NCBI RefSeq assembly: GCF_002891535.1 | Contig: NZ_PDZR01000018.1 | Location: 24,978 to 88,977, forward strand | Source of the DNA: Methylocella silvestris | GTDB lineage: Bacteria > Pseudomonadota > Alphaproteobacteria > Rhizobiales > Beijerinckiaceae | DNA length: 64,000 nucleotides | Direction: 5' to 3' | In this document: piece after piece, positions 17,554 through 25,968 of the stretch | Numbering within the stretch: position 1 is the first letter of the stretch | Layout: each line of letters opens with the position of its first letter | Position numbers and translations under genes: made by a program | The notes under the pieces: model-generated | Databases searched by the model: none | What the model was told of the DNA's origin: nothing | The model's input: only the letters and a program-made list of their open reading frames with translations

Positions 17554-19200
17554 TCAGAAGGCGCGCTGCACGCGCAGGCGGCCTTCATATTCGTTGGTGC
17601 TGCCACGGTACGCCGGGAGCCCCACCGAGGTCAGGACAGCGTCCGGAGCAAGGCCAACCGGGCGCGTCTGCGTCGAGTTGACATACATGAACTCGGCGCC
17701 GATATCGAAGCCCTTCACCGGGGTCCACACGAGGTTGGTGCCGACGCGTGTTCCCTTTAGGTTGGATGCGCCGATCGCGCCGCCGAAACCGGCGAGAGCG
17801 TTGTTGGAATAGTTGATCTGCGTATAGGATCCATAGATGGCGGAGGCAAGAGACGGCAGCCAGTAATGCTTGTACGCGCCGACGATCGACCAGCCGGACT
17901 GCTGCTCGCAGGAGCCGCTCAGGGTGAACACGCAGTCATAAATATTCGAATTCCAGCCCGCGCTCGTGTCGGACGGCGTGAAGCCGGAGCCGTAGAAGCG
18001 ATTGCCGTTGACCGCGCCATAGCTGGAAGCGAGGTTGTTGCCCCAAACATAGCTGACCGCGCCCTTTTCATAGGCGGCCTGCAGCCAGAGCTTGTCGCCC
18101 GGCGACAGATAATCCGCGTTCAGCTGAACGCCGCCCTGAATGGCCCAGCCATAGGTCGTGTCGGTCGCCGCGGGAATGGTGTTGTAGACAGCCCCGCCGC
18201 TGGTGGTCGAAACCGTCCCGGAGTTGTAAAGGCTAGAATTGACCTGATGGCCGGCGACCGAGAGCTGAGCAGCGCCCCAAGGCTGGTCGACGCGGAGATT
18301 GCCGACAAAGTCGGGCAGGCGCATGCCGGCCGGCTGGCCGACATAGGAGCCCGTCCCGGTCAGGCCGTTGACAACGTTGAGTGCGGTGGTCGTCGCGGAG
18401 GTCGGGCTGGAGGAAGAGATCGTGCTGCCGACAGCCGCCTGGCGCGCCGAAACGTCTTCGGCCGACAGAGTGGCCGAGAAGCCGCCGCCGAACGAATAGG
18501 TATAGGCGACGAGCTGGGTCGTCGCGTTCGAGCCGCTGATGTTCTGGTAGTTATAGGCGTTGGCGTAGAAGTCGAACATCGACTGGGCGCGGCCCGCGGT
18601 TAGGCCGGCGAACTGGATGAACGCCTTGTTGACGGTGGTCGTCTCGCGGACGGCGGAGTTCGCGGTGTTGTTATAAGGATTGGTGCCGCTGTTGTAGCTC
18701 GATTGCGACTGCAGGCTGCCGGTATTGCCCTGACCCGTGCCGACAAAGGAATCGACGCGAATGAAGGAGCGCAGCGTGCCCCAGGGCGTTCCGGTGCGCG
18801 CATCGAGTTCGATACGGCCGAGCGTGACCCAGCCGTAGGAGTCGCGCGTGCGGGCGTTTGTATATTGCCCGGAGGTCGGAACATAGCCTTGCGACGAAAC
18901 GCCGCCGGCGGCGCGGTTAACGACGGCCGCCGTCCCAAGGCCCGTGGCCTGGCCGGTCGCGCCGATCGGGCTGACGCTATAGCCCGCGTTATAGGAGCGA
19001 ATTTCGCCCAAAACCAATCCGCCAACCTTGAGGCAGGTGTCGGTTCCGGGAATATAGAAGAAGCCCGATCCATAGGTGTCGCAGATGCGCACATATTCAA
19101 TCGGCGCGGCTTGTCTGGTCGGCAGATCGGCGGCTTTGGCGCCGGCGACGCTCACCAGGGCGGCGGCGGAACCCAGGAGCAGCCCCTTAAACATTTTCAT
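17554..19200 (-). CDS. Outer-membrane porin (Porin_2 family)
   Basis: A general diffusion porin of the outer membrane. The start at 19200 (MKMFKGLLLGSAAALVSVAG) has GGAGG 6 bases upstream; the open frame runs 49 codons further up but that part is non-coding. A signal peptide ends at AKAA-DLPTR. The mature N-terminus VRICDTYGSGFFYIPGTD and CLKVGG is the signature of alphaproteobacterial porins of this family. The protein ends in a phenylalanine (RLRVQRAF), the usual signal for outer-membrane assembly. At 548 aa it is somewhat long, with Ser/Thr/Asn-rich stretches suggesting long loops. Confidence 0.92.
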   Translation of the reverse strand: MKMFKGLLLGSAAALVSVAGAKAADLPTRQAAPIEYVRICDTYGSGFFYIPGTDTCLKVGGLVLGEIRSYNAGYSVSPIGATGQATGLGTAAVVNRAAGGVSSQGYVPTSGQYTNARTRDSYGWVTLGRIELDARTGTPWGTLRSFIRVDSFVGTGQGNTGSLQSQSSYNSGTNPYNNTANSAVRETTTVNKAFIQFAGLTAGRAQSMFDFYANAYNYQNISGSNATTQLVAYTYSFGGGFSATLSAEDVSARQAAVGSTISSSSPTSATTTALNVVNGLTGTGSYVGQPAGMRLPDFVGNLRVDQPWGAAQLSVAGHQVNSSLYNSGTVSTTSGGAVYNTIPAATDTTYGWAIQGGVQLNADYLSPGDKLWLQAAYEKGAVSYVWGNNLASSYGAVNGNRFYGSGFTPSDTSAGWNSNIYDCVFTLSGSCEQQSGWSIVGAYKHYWLPSLASAIYGSYTQINYSNNALAGFGGAIGASNLKGTRVGTNLVWTPVKGFDIGAEFMYVNSTQTRPVGLAPDAVLTSVGLPAYRGSTNEYEGRLRVQRAF

Positions 19201-19600
19201 CTCAAACCTCCGAATAAAGACCCGATCAGGACCGCCCTGGCGCCCGAATGCGGCGACGCCGCTTTCCAGACAAACTGCGCCAAACTTGCGGTATCCTGCT
19301 CTATTTCGGACCGAACTTTTGGAGCGCCTTTCGGCTCTTGCCGCCAATGTTCGACCCGATTCGACGATCGGGTTGGCCCCCCTCTCGCTCGCAGCCAGAC
19401 ATTAGCCGCGACCCGCCCGACGGAAAACATCTTTCGCAGGCGCCGCGGCGTTACCTGAGAGAGTGTTGCTTTGAGGCAACTTTCGGGAGGCTTCGGCGGC
19501 CTCAAAATGTCATTAACGGCGGGCCTTGCCTTCCATCGAAGGGTCGGGCATATGTCCGACCTCGAACGGGCGCACCCCGCAAGGGCGGTCCGCGCGGCGC
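19201..19600. other. Upstream region of the porin and tRNA-Ser
   Basis: About 400 bp between the porin start (minus strand) and tRNA-Ser (plus strand). It must hold promoters for both. The GGAGG of the porin is at about 19207-19211. No gene or clear operator was recognised. Confidence 0.4.
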
Positions 19601-19694
19601 GGAGATGTGGCCGAGAGGCTGAAGGCGGCGGTTTGCTAAACCGTTATAGGGTTGTAAAGCCCTATCGAGGGTTCGAATCCCTCCGTCTCCGCCA
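19601..19694 (+). tRNA. tRNA-Ser (anticodon GCU)
   Basis: GGAGATG acceptor strand, GGTTT-GCT-AAACC anticodon arm, a long class II variable arm (TATAGGGTTGTAAAGCCCTATC) typical of tRNA-Ser, the T-loop GGTTCGAATCC and encoded GCCA. Acceptor strands GGAGATG and CGTCTCC pair fully with one G-T pair. Confidence 0.96.
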
Positions 19695-20073
19695 AATTTC
19701 CTTTGTCCGGCCTCGGAGACGAGCGGCGGAACGCAGCAGACATGAATGACAGCCTCGGGTCAGACGCACGACAGGCGGCGCCCGCGGTCCGGCAAACCGG
19801 CGCGAATTCCGGGCGCCGTTGCTTTACCGGTTAAGCTTCAGCCCCGGTTCGGGTCGCCCGCGCATGGCGACGACGCGATTTCATCATATTTGCTCGGCGC
19901 AACGCGCTTGCCGCACGGGGGAGCCGGCGGTTCGCAGGAAAATATCGCCCTCATACAGAAATTACCGGCGCAGCATTGATCCCCGCCGTAGTCTTCCCGC
20001 ATGATCCATGCGCCCTGACGGCGTCGCCCTGCCGCCCGTCCTGCCGCTTGCCCCCAACACCTGCGACGAAAGC
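19695..20073. other. Intergenic region after tRNA-Ser
   Basis: No supported gene. The open frames here are short and lack ribosome sites. The in-frame ATG at 20008 could extend the next gene by 22 codons, but nothing favours it. Confidence 0.4.
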
Positions 20074-20508
20074 ATGAGCCGGCACCAGCGCACGCGTTTC
20101 TCCGCTGAGATCTCAAGCCCGCGACCGCTGGCGAGGCCGGCGAAGCTGCGCGCCGCCGCAACGCTTCTGATTGCCGCCTCGCTTTTTCACGTCGCGATCA
20201 ATCCGGCCCCCGCACAGGAAGTTGCCCCCAGGATGCGGCCCGGCGCAAGCATTCCGCTCCCGCCGCAACGGCCGGCGGATCTCGGGGGCGCTCCCGCCGC
20301 CGCTCCAGTCCCTTCGCCTCCGCCTGGGCCGCAAGTCGAGTCGCCAGCGGCAAAAAGCGCCGACAGCCCATTCGGATTCAGACCGTTGCCCCCGGCGCCG
20401 CGCGAGCGCATGCACGCCTGCGGATTGGAGTGGCGGAAAATGAAAATGGAAGGAGCGGCGCGCGACAAAATCTGGCGCGATTTCGCTGAAGAATGCTTGC
20501 GGCAATAA
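20074..20508 (+). CDS. Small exported protein with conserved Cys-containing C-terminus
   Basis: About 144 aa. A basic N-terminus leads to a hydrophobic segment (LRAAATLLIAASLFHVAI) with a likely cleavage site at PAPA-QEV. A Pro/Ala-rich linker follows (IPLPPQRPADLGGAPAAAP). The C-terminal 30 residues, HACGLEWRKMKMEGAARDKI then WRDFAEECLRQ, resemble a short motif (Cys, Glu-Trp, Trp-x-x-Phe, Cys) in many small rhizobial exported proteins of unknown function. Two cysteines could form one disulfide. The start at 20074 is a choice; an ATG 22 codons upstream is also in frame. Confidence 0.65.
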   Translation: MSRHQRTRFSAEISSPRPLARPAKLRAAATLLIAASLFHVAINPAPAQEVAPRMRPGASIPLPPQRPADLGGAPAAAPVPSPPPGPQVESPAAKSADSPFGFRPLPPAPRERMHACGLEWRKMKMEGAARDKIWRDFAEECLRQ

Positions 20509-20822
20509 GCGCCAAAAATTTGCGAGTCGTGGAAGGCTCAGCGATCGCGCCGCGGATTTAAATTTTCAGACGAAGCGACGACGTGAGGCCGTCTGAATTT
20601 AGCTGACGCAGGCCATTGATGCGCGCCGGCAATCCTCGACCGCGAGCTTCATCCGTTTGATGCCTTCGACGCTCTCAAACGCCAAAGAATCCTAGACGCC
20701 AGCCGCGCCCTTGATCGGAAACACAGGCGATGGAGACGGCCAGACAACGCAGCCTCACGCAATCATTGCGAGGAAGCCGGCGTCGCGGGCTGTCTCCACT
20801 GGGAACCTGGCGACAGTTGTTG
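20509..20822. other. Intergenic region with a degenerate REP-like sequence
   Basis: No gene seen. Around 20758-20815 the sequence ATCATTGCGAGGAAGCCGGC followed by a GCTGTCTCCACTGG block resembles a decayed copy of the widespread CGTCATTGCGAG-type interspersed repeat. This is pattern recall without alignment. It lies just after the stop of the H1-like gene and might shape its transcript end. Confidence 0.35.
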
Positions 20823-21332
20823 TCAGACCGACTCCGGCGTCGGCGCGGCCGCGCTCGCCTTCGACTTCTTTGCGGCGGCTTTGCGGACAACTTTCTTGGC
20901 GGCGGTCTTTTTGACGGCAGCCTTCTTGACCGCTGGCGTCTTGGCTGGAGCAGACTTCGCCGCAGCAGACTTGGCCGGCGCAGCAGACTTGGCCGGCGCA
21001 GACTTGACTGGCGCAGACTTGGCCGGCGCAGTCTTGGCAGCGGCCTTGCTCGTCGTCTTCACCGCAGCCGTCTTGGCGGTCGTCTTCTTCGCCGTTGTGG
21101 TTTTCGTCGCCGCTTTCTTGGCGGGCGCCGCTTTCACGCTGGCCTTCGTCGCGACAGCTTTCGGCGCAGCGGTTTTCTTCGCCGCGGCCTTTACAGCCAC
21201 AGTTTTTTTAGCGGCCGCTTTCGGCGCGGCGGTTTTCTTCGCTGCGGTTGTTTTTGTCACGGCAGGTTTTGCCGCGGTCTTTTTCGCCGGCGTCTTTTTC
21301 GCTGGCGTCTTCTTTGTCGTTGCCTTCACCAT
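20823..21332 (-). CDS. Histone H1-like lysine/alanine-rich DNA-binding protein
   Basis: 169 aa, almost wholly Lys, Ala, Thr, Pro and Val, built from imperfect KKT(P)AKKT, AAPKA and AKSAPAK repeats, like the C-terminal tail of eukaryotic histone H1 and bacterial H1-like proteins. GGAGGGGA precedes the ATG. It should be a highly basic, disordered nucleoid-associated protein that neutralises DNA. Because of the repeats, the opposite strand is open over the same stretch in more than one frame, which is a shadow. Repeat number in such genes varies between strains. It lies alone between tRNA-Ser and gatB. Confidence 0.82.
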   Translation of the reverse strand: MVKATTKKTPAKKTPAKKTAAKPAVTKTTAAKKTAAPKAAAKKTVAVKAAAKKTAAPKAVATKASVKAAPAKKAATKTTTAKKTTAKTAAVKTTSKAAAKTAPAKSAPVKSAPAKSAAPAKSAAAKSAPAKTPAVKKAAVKKTAAKKVVRKAAAKKSKASAAAPTPESV

Positions 21333-22031
21333 GCTTGAACTCCCCTCCGATAAGTCGTCAGTCGGTTCAGCGCCGACTCGAGGCTTTGACAGGGTAGCGC
21401 TGTTGTTAATGCGCGCAAGAGCCGCAAACTGTTCGCCGTCTCGCGGCGGCGCACGGACATGCCCTCCTTCGACGGTCGAACATCCTTCGCCGCGTCAAAG
21501 ATCGTCCTTCGAAACGATCATCATTCAATCCGCCGGCGCCCTCGCGCAAGCGCGCCGGCGAGCGCCGCAGATCGCGGCGCGATCGAAACAAAAAAGCGCG
21601 ACAAAGGCTTCTCTGGACTTTCCGATTTTCAAAGCCCGTTGTTTTCCCGAGGTCTATTGCCTTCAGCGAGAAGTTTTCAATTTTGGCCGCTCGCGACGAG
21701 CGATCGCATCGGCGTCAGGATCGGGCCGCGAGCGACGGCCTCAACTGAGATTTTCGAAGGTCAAGAAACCACGCGCACGGATGCGCCCAGAGGCAACGCG
21801 AAGCCTCGATCTTGCTCGCGAATTTCGCTCCGTAGCGGCAAAAAAAAATTCGTGCATATAGAAAAAAATTCGCGCCGGCGTCGTGCGCAATGCTTGCGCG
21901 ACGGCGGCGACGCGACGAATCAGCGCCAGCTGATTCGCACGCATGTCGAAGCCTCGCGATTTTTCGCGCAGGCCTTGCGGCAAAATTCGACGCTGCAAAC
22001 GCGCCGGACGACCGCTCTCGCGTTGCGATTT
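21333..22031. other. 700-bp intergenic region with phased A-tracts
   Basis: No convincing gene. At 21841-21872 two direct repeats of AAAAAAATTCG start exactly 20 bp apart (21842 and 21862), separated by TGCATATAG. This is a strikingly AT-rich island in GC-rich DNA. Two turns of phasing would bend the DNA. It could be a binding site for a nucleoid protein or part of the 3' end of the gat operon. Confidence 0.5.
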
Positions 22032-23519
22032 TCAGATGCCGAGCTTCGCTTTCAGCTCATCATTGACGGCTTGCGGATTGGCCTTGCCGCCGGTCTGCTT
22101 CATCACCTGGCCGACGAACCACCCGAGCATCGAGGGCTTGGCCTGCGCCTGCGCAACCTTGTCGGGATTAGCTTTGATGATGGCGTCGACCGCGGCCGCG
22201 ATTGCGCCCGTGTCGGTCACCTGCTGCAACCCACGCGCCGCGACGATGTCTTTTGGATCCGCGTCTTTCTCATCGCCAATGAGGATCGCAAGCACGTCCT
22301 TGGCGATCTTGCCCGATATGGTTGCATCAGCGATGAGATCGACAAGCGAGGCGATCTGGCCCGGCTTGATATGCGTCTGCGCAACCGACAAGCCGACAGA
22401 ATTTGCGTAGGCCGCAACATCGCCGGTCAGCCAGTTGGCGACGAGTTTTGGATCGCGCGTCGCTCCGCCATGGCGAACGGCGGCCTCATAATAATCGGCC
22501 GTCTCCTTGTCGGCGACGAGCACGCCGGCGTCGTAGGCGGGCAGACCATATTCGGTGATGAAACGCTCTTTCTTGGCGTCGGGCAGCTCCGGCAATCCGG
22601 CCTTCAGCGCATCGACATAGGCCTGATCGAATTCGAGCGGCAGCAGATCTGGATCGGGAAAATAGCGATAGTCATGCGCTTCTTCCTTGGAGCGCATCGA
22701 GCGCGTTTCGCCGCGGCCAGGATCGAACAGACGCGTCTCCTGCTGCACCACGCCGCCATCCTCGATGACGCCGATCTGGCGGCGGGCCTCGACCTCGATC
22801 GCCTGGCCGATGAAGCGGATCGAATTGACGTTCTTGATCTCGCAGCGCGTGCCGAGCGGTTCGCCCGGGCGGCGCACGGACACATTGACGTCGGCGCGCA
22901 AGGAGCCCTGCTCCATATTGCCGTCGCAGGAGCCGATATAGCGCAGGATCGTGCGCAGCTTGGTCACATAGGCGCGCGCCTCATCGGAGGAGCGCATGTC
23001 GGGCTTCGACACGATCTCCATCAGCGCGACGCCGGAGCGATTGAGATCGACAAGCGACTCCGTCGCGGACTGATCATGCAGCGATTTGCCGGCGTCCTGT
23101 TCGAGATGCAGGCGCTCGATGCCGACCTTGATCTGTTCGGTCGGCGAGACGTCGACGGCGACGATTCCCTCGCCGACGATCGGGCTCTTGTACTGCGAGA
23201 TCTGATAGCCCTGCGGCAGATCGGGATAGAAGTAATTCTTGCGGTCGAACACCGAGCGCAGATTGATCTGCGCTTCAAGGCCAAGGCCAGTGCGCACCGC
23301 CTGCGCCACGCATTCCTGATTGATGACCGGCAGCATGCCGGGCATGGCGGCGTCGACCAGCGAGACATGGGCGTTGGGCTCGCCGCCGAATTCGGTTGAG
23401 GCGCCGGAGAACAGTTTCGAGCGCGAGGTCACCTGGGCGTGGATCTCCATGCCGATGACGATTTCGAAATCGCCGGTCGCGCCCTTGATGAGTTTGGAAG
23501 GTTTCGCCTGCGTGGTCAT
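22032..23519 (-). CDS. gatB: Aspartyl/glutamyl-tRNA amidotransferase subunit B
   Basis: GatB binds misacylated Glu-tRNA(Gln) or Asp-tRNA(Asn) and activates it for amidation with ammonia channelled from GatA. The N-terminal cradle domain shows [20 protein letters not shown] and [15 protein letters not shown]; the Yqey-like C-terminal domain ends [17 protein letters not shown]. The start at 23519 ([10 protein letters not shown]) is favoured because its ATG overlaps the stop of the upstream DUF559 gene (ATGA). 495 aa is normal. It is separated from gatA by the DUF559 element, where gatA and gatB would normally be adjacent. Confidence 0.96.
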   Translation of the reverse strand: MTTQAKPSKLIKGATGDFEIVIGMEIHAQVTSRSKLFSGASTEFGGEPNAHVSLVDAAMPGMLPVINQECVAQAVRTGLGLEAQINLRSVFDRKNYFYPDLPQGYQISQYKSPIVGEGIVAVDVSPTEQIKVGIERLHLEQDAGKSLHDQSATESLVDLNRSGVALMEIVSKPDMRSSDEARAYVTKLRTILRYIGSCDGNMEQGSLRADVNVSVRRPGEPLGTRCEIKNVNSIRFIGQAIEVEARRQIGVIEDGGVVQQETRLFDPGRGETRSMRSKEEAHDYRYFPDPDLLPLEFDQAYVDALKAGLPELPDAKKERFITEYGLPAYDAGVLVADKETADYYEAAVRHGGATRDPKLVANWLTGDVAAYANSVGLSVAQTHIKPGQIASLVDLIADATISGKIAKDVLAILIGDEKDADPKDIVAARGLQQVTDTGAIAAAVDAIIKANPDKVAQAQAKPSMLGWFVGQVMKQTGGKANPQAVNDELKAKLGI

Positions 23520-23938
23520 GCTGTTGCTTTCTGTCCGTGTTCGGCGTCGCCCCACCCGTCAGCTACGCTGACACCCTCCCAGTACCGGGGAGGGATCACC
23601 CGGCGTTCAATTGCACTCTGATAGATCGTCGCCGCCACCGCATCCAGATCTTCATTCACGTCGCTGTTCCAGAACCGGAGAACGAGAAATCCCACCGCGG
23701 CAAGTTGCGCATCACGCTCGGCGTCGCGTCGCAAATGATCTTGGTCGCCATGCTGCGCGCCATCAATCTCGATAACAAGCTTCGACTTGAGGCATGCGAA
23801 ATCGACGATAAAGCCTTCCCTCGGAACCTGCCTTCGAAAATGCAGGCCGGCTTCTTTCAACGCCCTGAGGCGGACCCAAAGTTTCACCTCCTGCGGCGTC
23901 ATCGTCTTGCGCAGGCGCCACGCAATTTCATTAGCCAC
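23516..23938 (-). CDS. DUF559 (VSR-like/PD-(D/E)XK) putative endonuclease inserted between gatA and gatB
   Basis: 140 aa. The core carries [20 protein letters not shown] then QH, with Asp46, Glu57, Asp59 and His63 as the putative nuclease metal and catalytic residues of the DUF559/VSR-like fold. [14 protein letters not shown] and the LRFWNSDV segment also fit DUF559. The start codon is GTG at 23938, and its ribosome site GGGGAGGG is supplied by the flanking repeat. The second repeat encodes residues 114-130 and gatA-gatB spacer DNA encodes the last ten. The stop overlaps the gatB ATG. Substrate and activity are unknown. It looks like the cargo of a repeat-bounded element rather than part of the amidotransferase. 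Confidence 0.88.
   Translation of the reverse strand: MANEIAWRLRKTMTPQEVKLWVRLRALKEAGLHFRRQVPREGFIVDFACLKSKLVIEIDGAQHGDQDHLRRDAERDAQLAAVGFLVLRFWNSDVNEDLDAVAATIYQSAIERRVIPPRYWEGVSVADGWGDAEHGQKATA
23549..23598. repeat. 50-bp double-hairpin inverted repeat, gatB side
   Basis: Begins GCCCCACCCGTCAGCTACGC. It contains two hairpins: GTCAGC/GCTGAC with loop of 3, and CCCTCCC/GGGAGGG with loop of 7. It is the inverse of the copy at 23939-23988, with 41 of 50 positions equal. It codes for DUF559 residues 114-130. Confidence 0.88.
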
Positions 23939-23988
23939 TTATCCCTCCCCTATCAGGGGAGGGTGTCGGCGAAGCCGACGGGTGGGGC
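23939..23988. repeat. 50-bp double-hairpin inverted repeat, gatA side
   Basis: Ends in GAAGCCGACGGGTGGGGC. It has the same two hairpins as its partner: GTCGGC/GCCGAC, and CCCTCCC/GGGAGGG around a different loop. It encodes the last 11 residues and the stop of GatA, and carries the GGAGG used by the DUF559 gene. Confidence 0.88.
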
Positions 23989-25464
23989 CCACCATTTCGG
24001 CGGCGGCGCGATCTTCGGCGCCGCCTTCTCGATGACGCTCGCGAGCGCGAACAAGGTCTCCTCGTCGAACGGGCGCCCGATCAGCTGCAGGCCCAGCGGC
24101 AGCCCTTCAGAGGACGTTCCAGCAGGCACCGCAAGGCCAGGTAAACCGGCCATGTTCACCGTCACGGTAAACACGTCGTTCAAATACATTTCGACCGGAT
24201 CGCCCGATCCTTTTTCGCCAAAGCCGAAGGCTGCGGACGGCGTCGCCGGCGTCAGGATCGCATCAACGCCATCGGCATAGGCGCGATCGAAATCCTGCTT
24301 GATCAGCGTGCGGATTTTTTGCGCCCGGACATAATAGGCGTCGTAATAGCCGGCCGAGAGCACATAGGCCCCGATCATGATCCGGCGCCGCACCTCTTTG
24401 CCAAAGCCCGCCGCGCGCGTTTCTTCATACATGCCGACGATGTCCTTGCCCGGAACGCGCAGCCCGTAGCGAACGCCGTCGTAGCGCGCGAGATTGGAGG
24501 AGGCTTCGGCCGGCGCGACGATGTAATAGGCGGGCAAGGCGTAGCGCGTATGCGGCAGCGAAATATCGACGATGGTGGCGCCGGCGTCCTTCAGCCATGC
24601 GACGCCCTGTTCCCACAGCGCATCGATTTCGGCCGGAACGCCCTGGATCCGGTATTCTTTCGGAATGCCGATCTTCATGCCTTTGACGCCGCGCGAGAGC
24701 GCCGCCTCATAGTCCGGAACGGGCGCGTCGACCGACGTCGTGTCCTTCGGATCATGCCCGGCCATCGAACGCATCAGGATTGCCGCGTCGCGCACCGTGC
24801 GGGCGATGGGGCCCGCCTGATCGAGCGAAGAAGCAAAGGCGACGATGCCCCAGCGCGAGCAACGCCCGTAGGTCGGTTTGATTCCAACCGTGCCGGTGAA
24901 GGCCGCAGGCTGGCGGATCGAGCCCCCAGTGTCCGTCGCCGTGGCGCCGAAGCAGAGCCGCGCGGCGACCGCGGCGGCCGAACCGCCCGACGAGCCGCCG
25001 GGGACGATCTTCGTATCCGATCCCTGGCGCCGCCAGGGCGAGACAACGGGACCGAAATAGGACGTCTCATTCGAAGAGCCCATCGCGAATTCATCGAGGT
25101 TGAGCTTGCCGAGCATCACCGCGCCGTCGCGCCATAAATTGGCGCTGACGGTCGACTCATAGGCCGGCTTGAACCCTTCGAGAATATGGCTCGCGGCGGT
25201 CGTCGCGACGCCCTCCGTGCAATAGAGATCCTTGACGCCGAGCGGCACGCCCTCAAGCGGACCGGCCTCGCCCCGCGCGATGCGCGCGTCCGACGCTTCG
25301 GCCATCGCCAACGCTTTTGCGGGCGTTTCGGTGATGAAGGCGTTGAGCGCGCGCGCCTGTTCGATTTCGGCGAGCTGCGCCTTGGCCAGCTCGACAGCGG
25401 AAAAATCTTTTCTCAACAGAGCGTCGCGCGCTTCGGCGAGGGTAAGGTCGGTGAGCGTTGTCAA
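23953..25464 (-). CDS. gatA: Aspartyl/glutamyl-tRNA amidotransferase subunit A
   Basis: GatA hydrolyses glutamine to ammonia for tRNA-dependent amidation. It shows the amidase signature [20 protein letters not shown] with the Ser-cisSer-Lys triad; the Lys is in [10 protein letters not shown]. The start appears to be TTG at 25464, giving 503 aa. The protein would naturally end at PKWW (residue 492, as I recall for this family). Here residues 493-503 ([11 protein letters not shown]) and the stop codon come from the flanking repeat, so this copy has an 11-residue foreign tail. It is cotranscribed with gatC upstream (53 bp) and DUF559-gatB downstream. Confidence 0.96.
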   Translation of the reverse strand: MTTLTDLTLAEARDALLRKDFSAVELAKAQLAEIEQARALNAFITETPAKALAMAEASDARIARGEAGPLEGVPLGVKDLYCTEGVATTAASHILEGFKPAYESTVSANLWRDGAVMLGKLNLDEFAMGSSNETSYFGPVVSPWRRQGSDTKIVPGGSSGGSAAAVAARLCFGATATDTGGSIRQPAAFTGTVGIKPTYGRCSRWGIVAFASSLDQAGPIARTVRDAAILMRSMAGHDPKDTTSVDAPVPDYEAALSRGVKGMKIGIPKEYRIQGVPAEIDALWEQGVAWLKDAGATIVDISLPHTRYALPAYYIVAPAEASSNLARYDGVRYGLRVPGKDIVGMYEETRAAGFGKEVRRRIMIGAYVLSAGYYDAYYVRAQKIRTLIKQDFDRAYADGVDAILTPATPSAAFGFGEKGSGDPVEMYLNDVFTVTVNMAGLPGLAVPAGTSSEGLPLGLQLIGRPFDEETLFALASVIEKAAPKIAPPPKWWAPPVGFADTLP

Positions 25465-25516
25465 AGTCGCGTCCGTTCTGACTTGTCAAAATCAAAGATC
25501 GATATGGACCGATCGC

Positions 25517-25804
25517 CTATTCGACGACTTTCGGCACCTTGAAAAAATGGTCCTCGCGCTCCGGCGCATTGGCCAGAATGACGTCGGCGATTTCGCCGTC
25601 GGTGACGATGTCCTGCCGCTTCTTCATCGGCATCGGCATGACGGATGTCATCGCCTCGACTCCCTCGACATCGACGCTCGCCAGTTCCTCGACGAAGCGC
25701 AAAATCGCATTCAGCTCTTCCTGCAGATGCGGCACGTCGTCGTCGCTGACCTTGATCCGCGCAAGATGGGCGATACGTCGCACTGTCGCCTGATCGACGG
25801 ACAT
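25517..25804 (-). CDS. gatC: Aspartyl/glutamyl-tRNA amidotransferase subunit C
   Basis: A 95-aa clamp that holds GatA and GatB together. The N-terminus [20 protein letters not shown] and the [20 protein letters not shown] segment are family-typical. AGGGA precedes the ATG. First gene of the gatCA-(DUF559)-B operon. Confidence 0.95.
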   Translation of the reverse strand: MSVDQATVRRIAHLARIKVSDDDVPHLQEELNAILRFVEELASVDVEGVEAMTSVMPMPMKKRQDIVTDGEIADVILANAPEREDHFFKVPKVVE

Positions 25805-25968
25805 GTGATCTTCCCTGACCTGATTTTAAGAAGAGGCAGCCTATAGCACCGCGCGAGCGCTCCGATCAAATAGAGCGGGGTCCCGCCTTTCGAGACAGCG
25901 CGGGCAAGGCTTTTGCACCGTCACAATGAGCGGCTATAATCGGGTCGTCAGAAATCAGGAAACTCCTT

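Noticed and set aside
15624..19694. The two tRNA genes as integration sites
   Set aside because: No integrase, direct repeat of a tRNA end or island boundary was found next to either.
20881..21861. 326-aa plus-strand frame over the H1-like gene
   Set aside because: Open only because the Lys/Ala repeats leave the complement without stops; Ala/Val/Phe composition is their mirror.
21459..23399. 646-aa open frame opposite gatB
   Set aside because: GatB is unambiguous on the other strand; the opposite frame is a GC-codon artefact.
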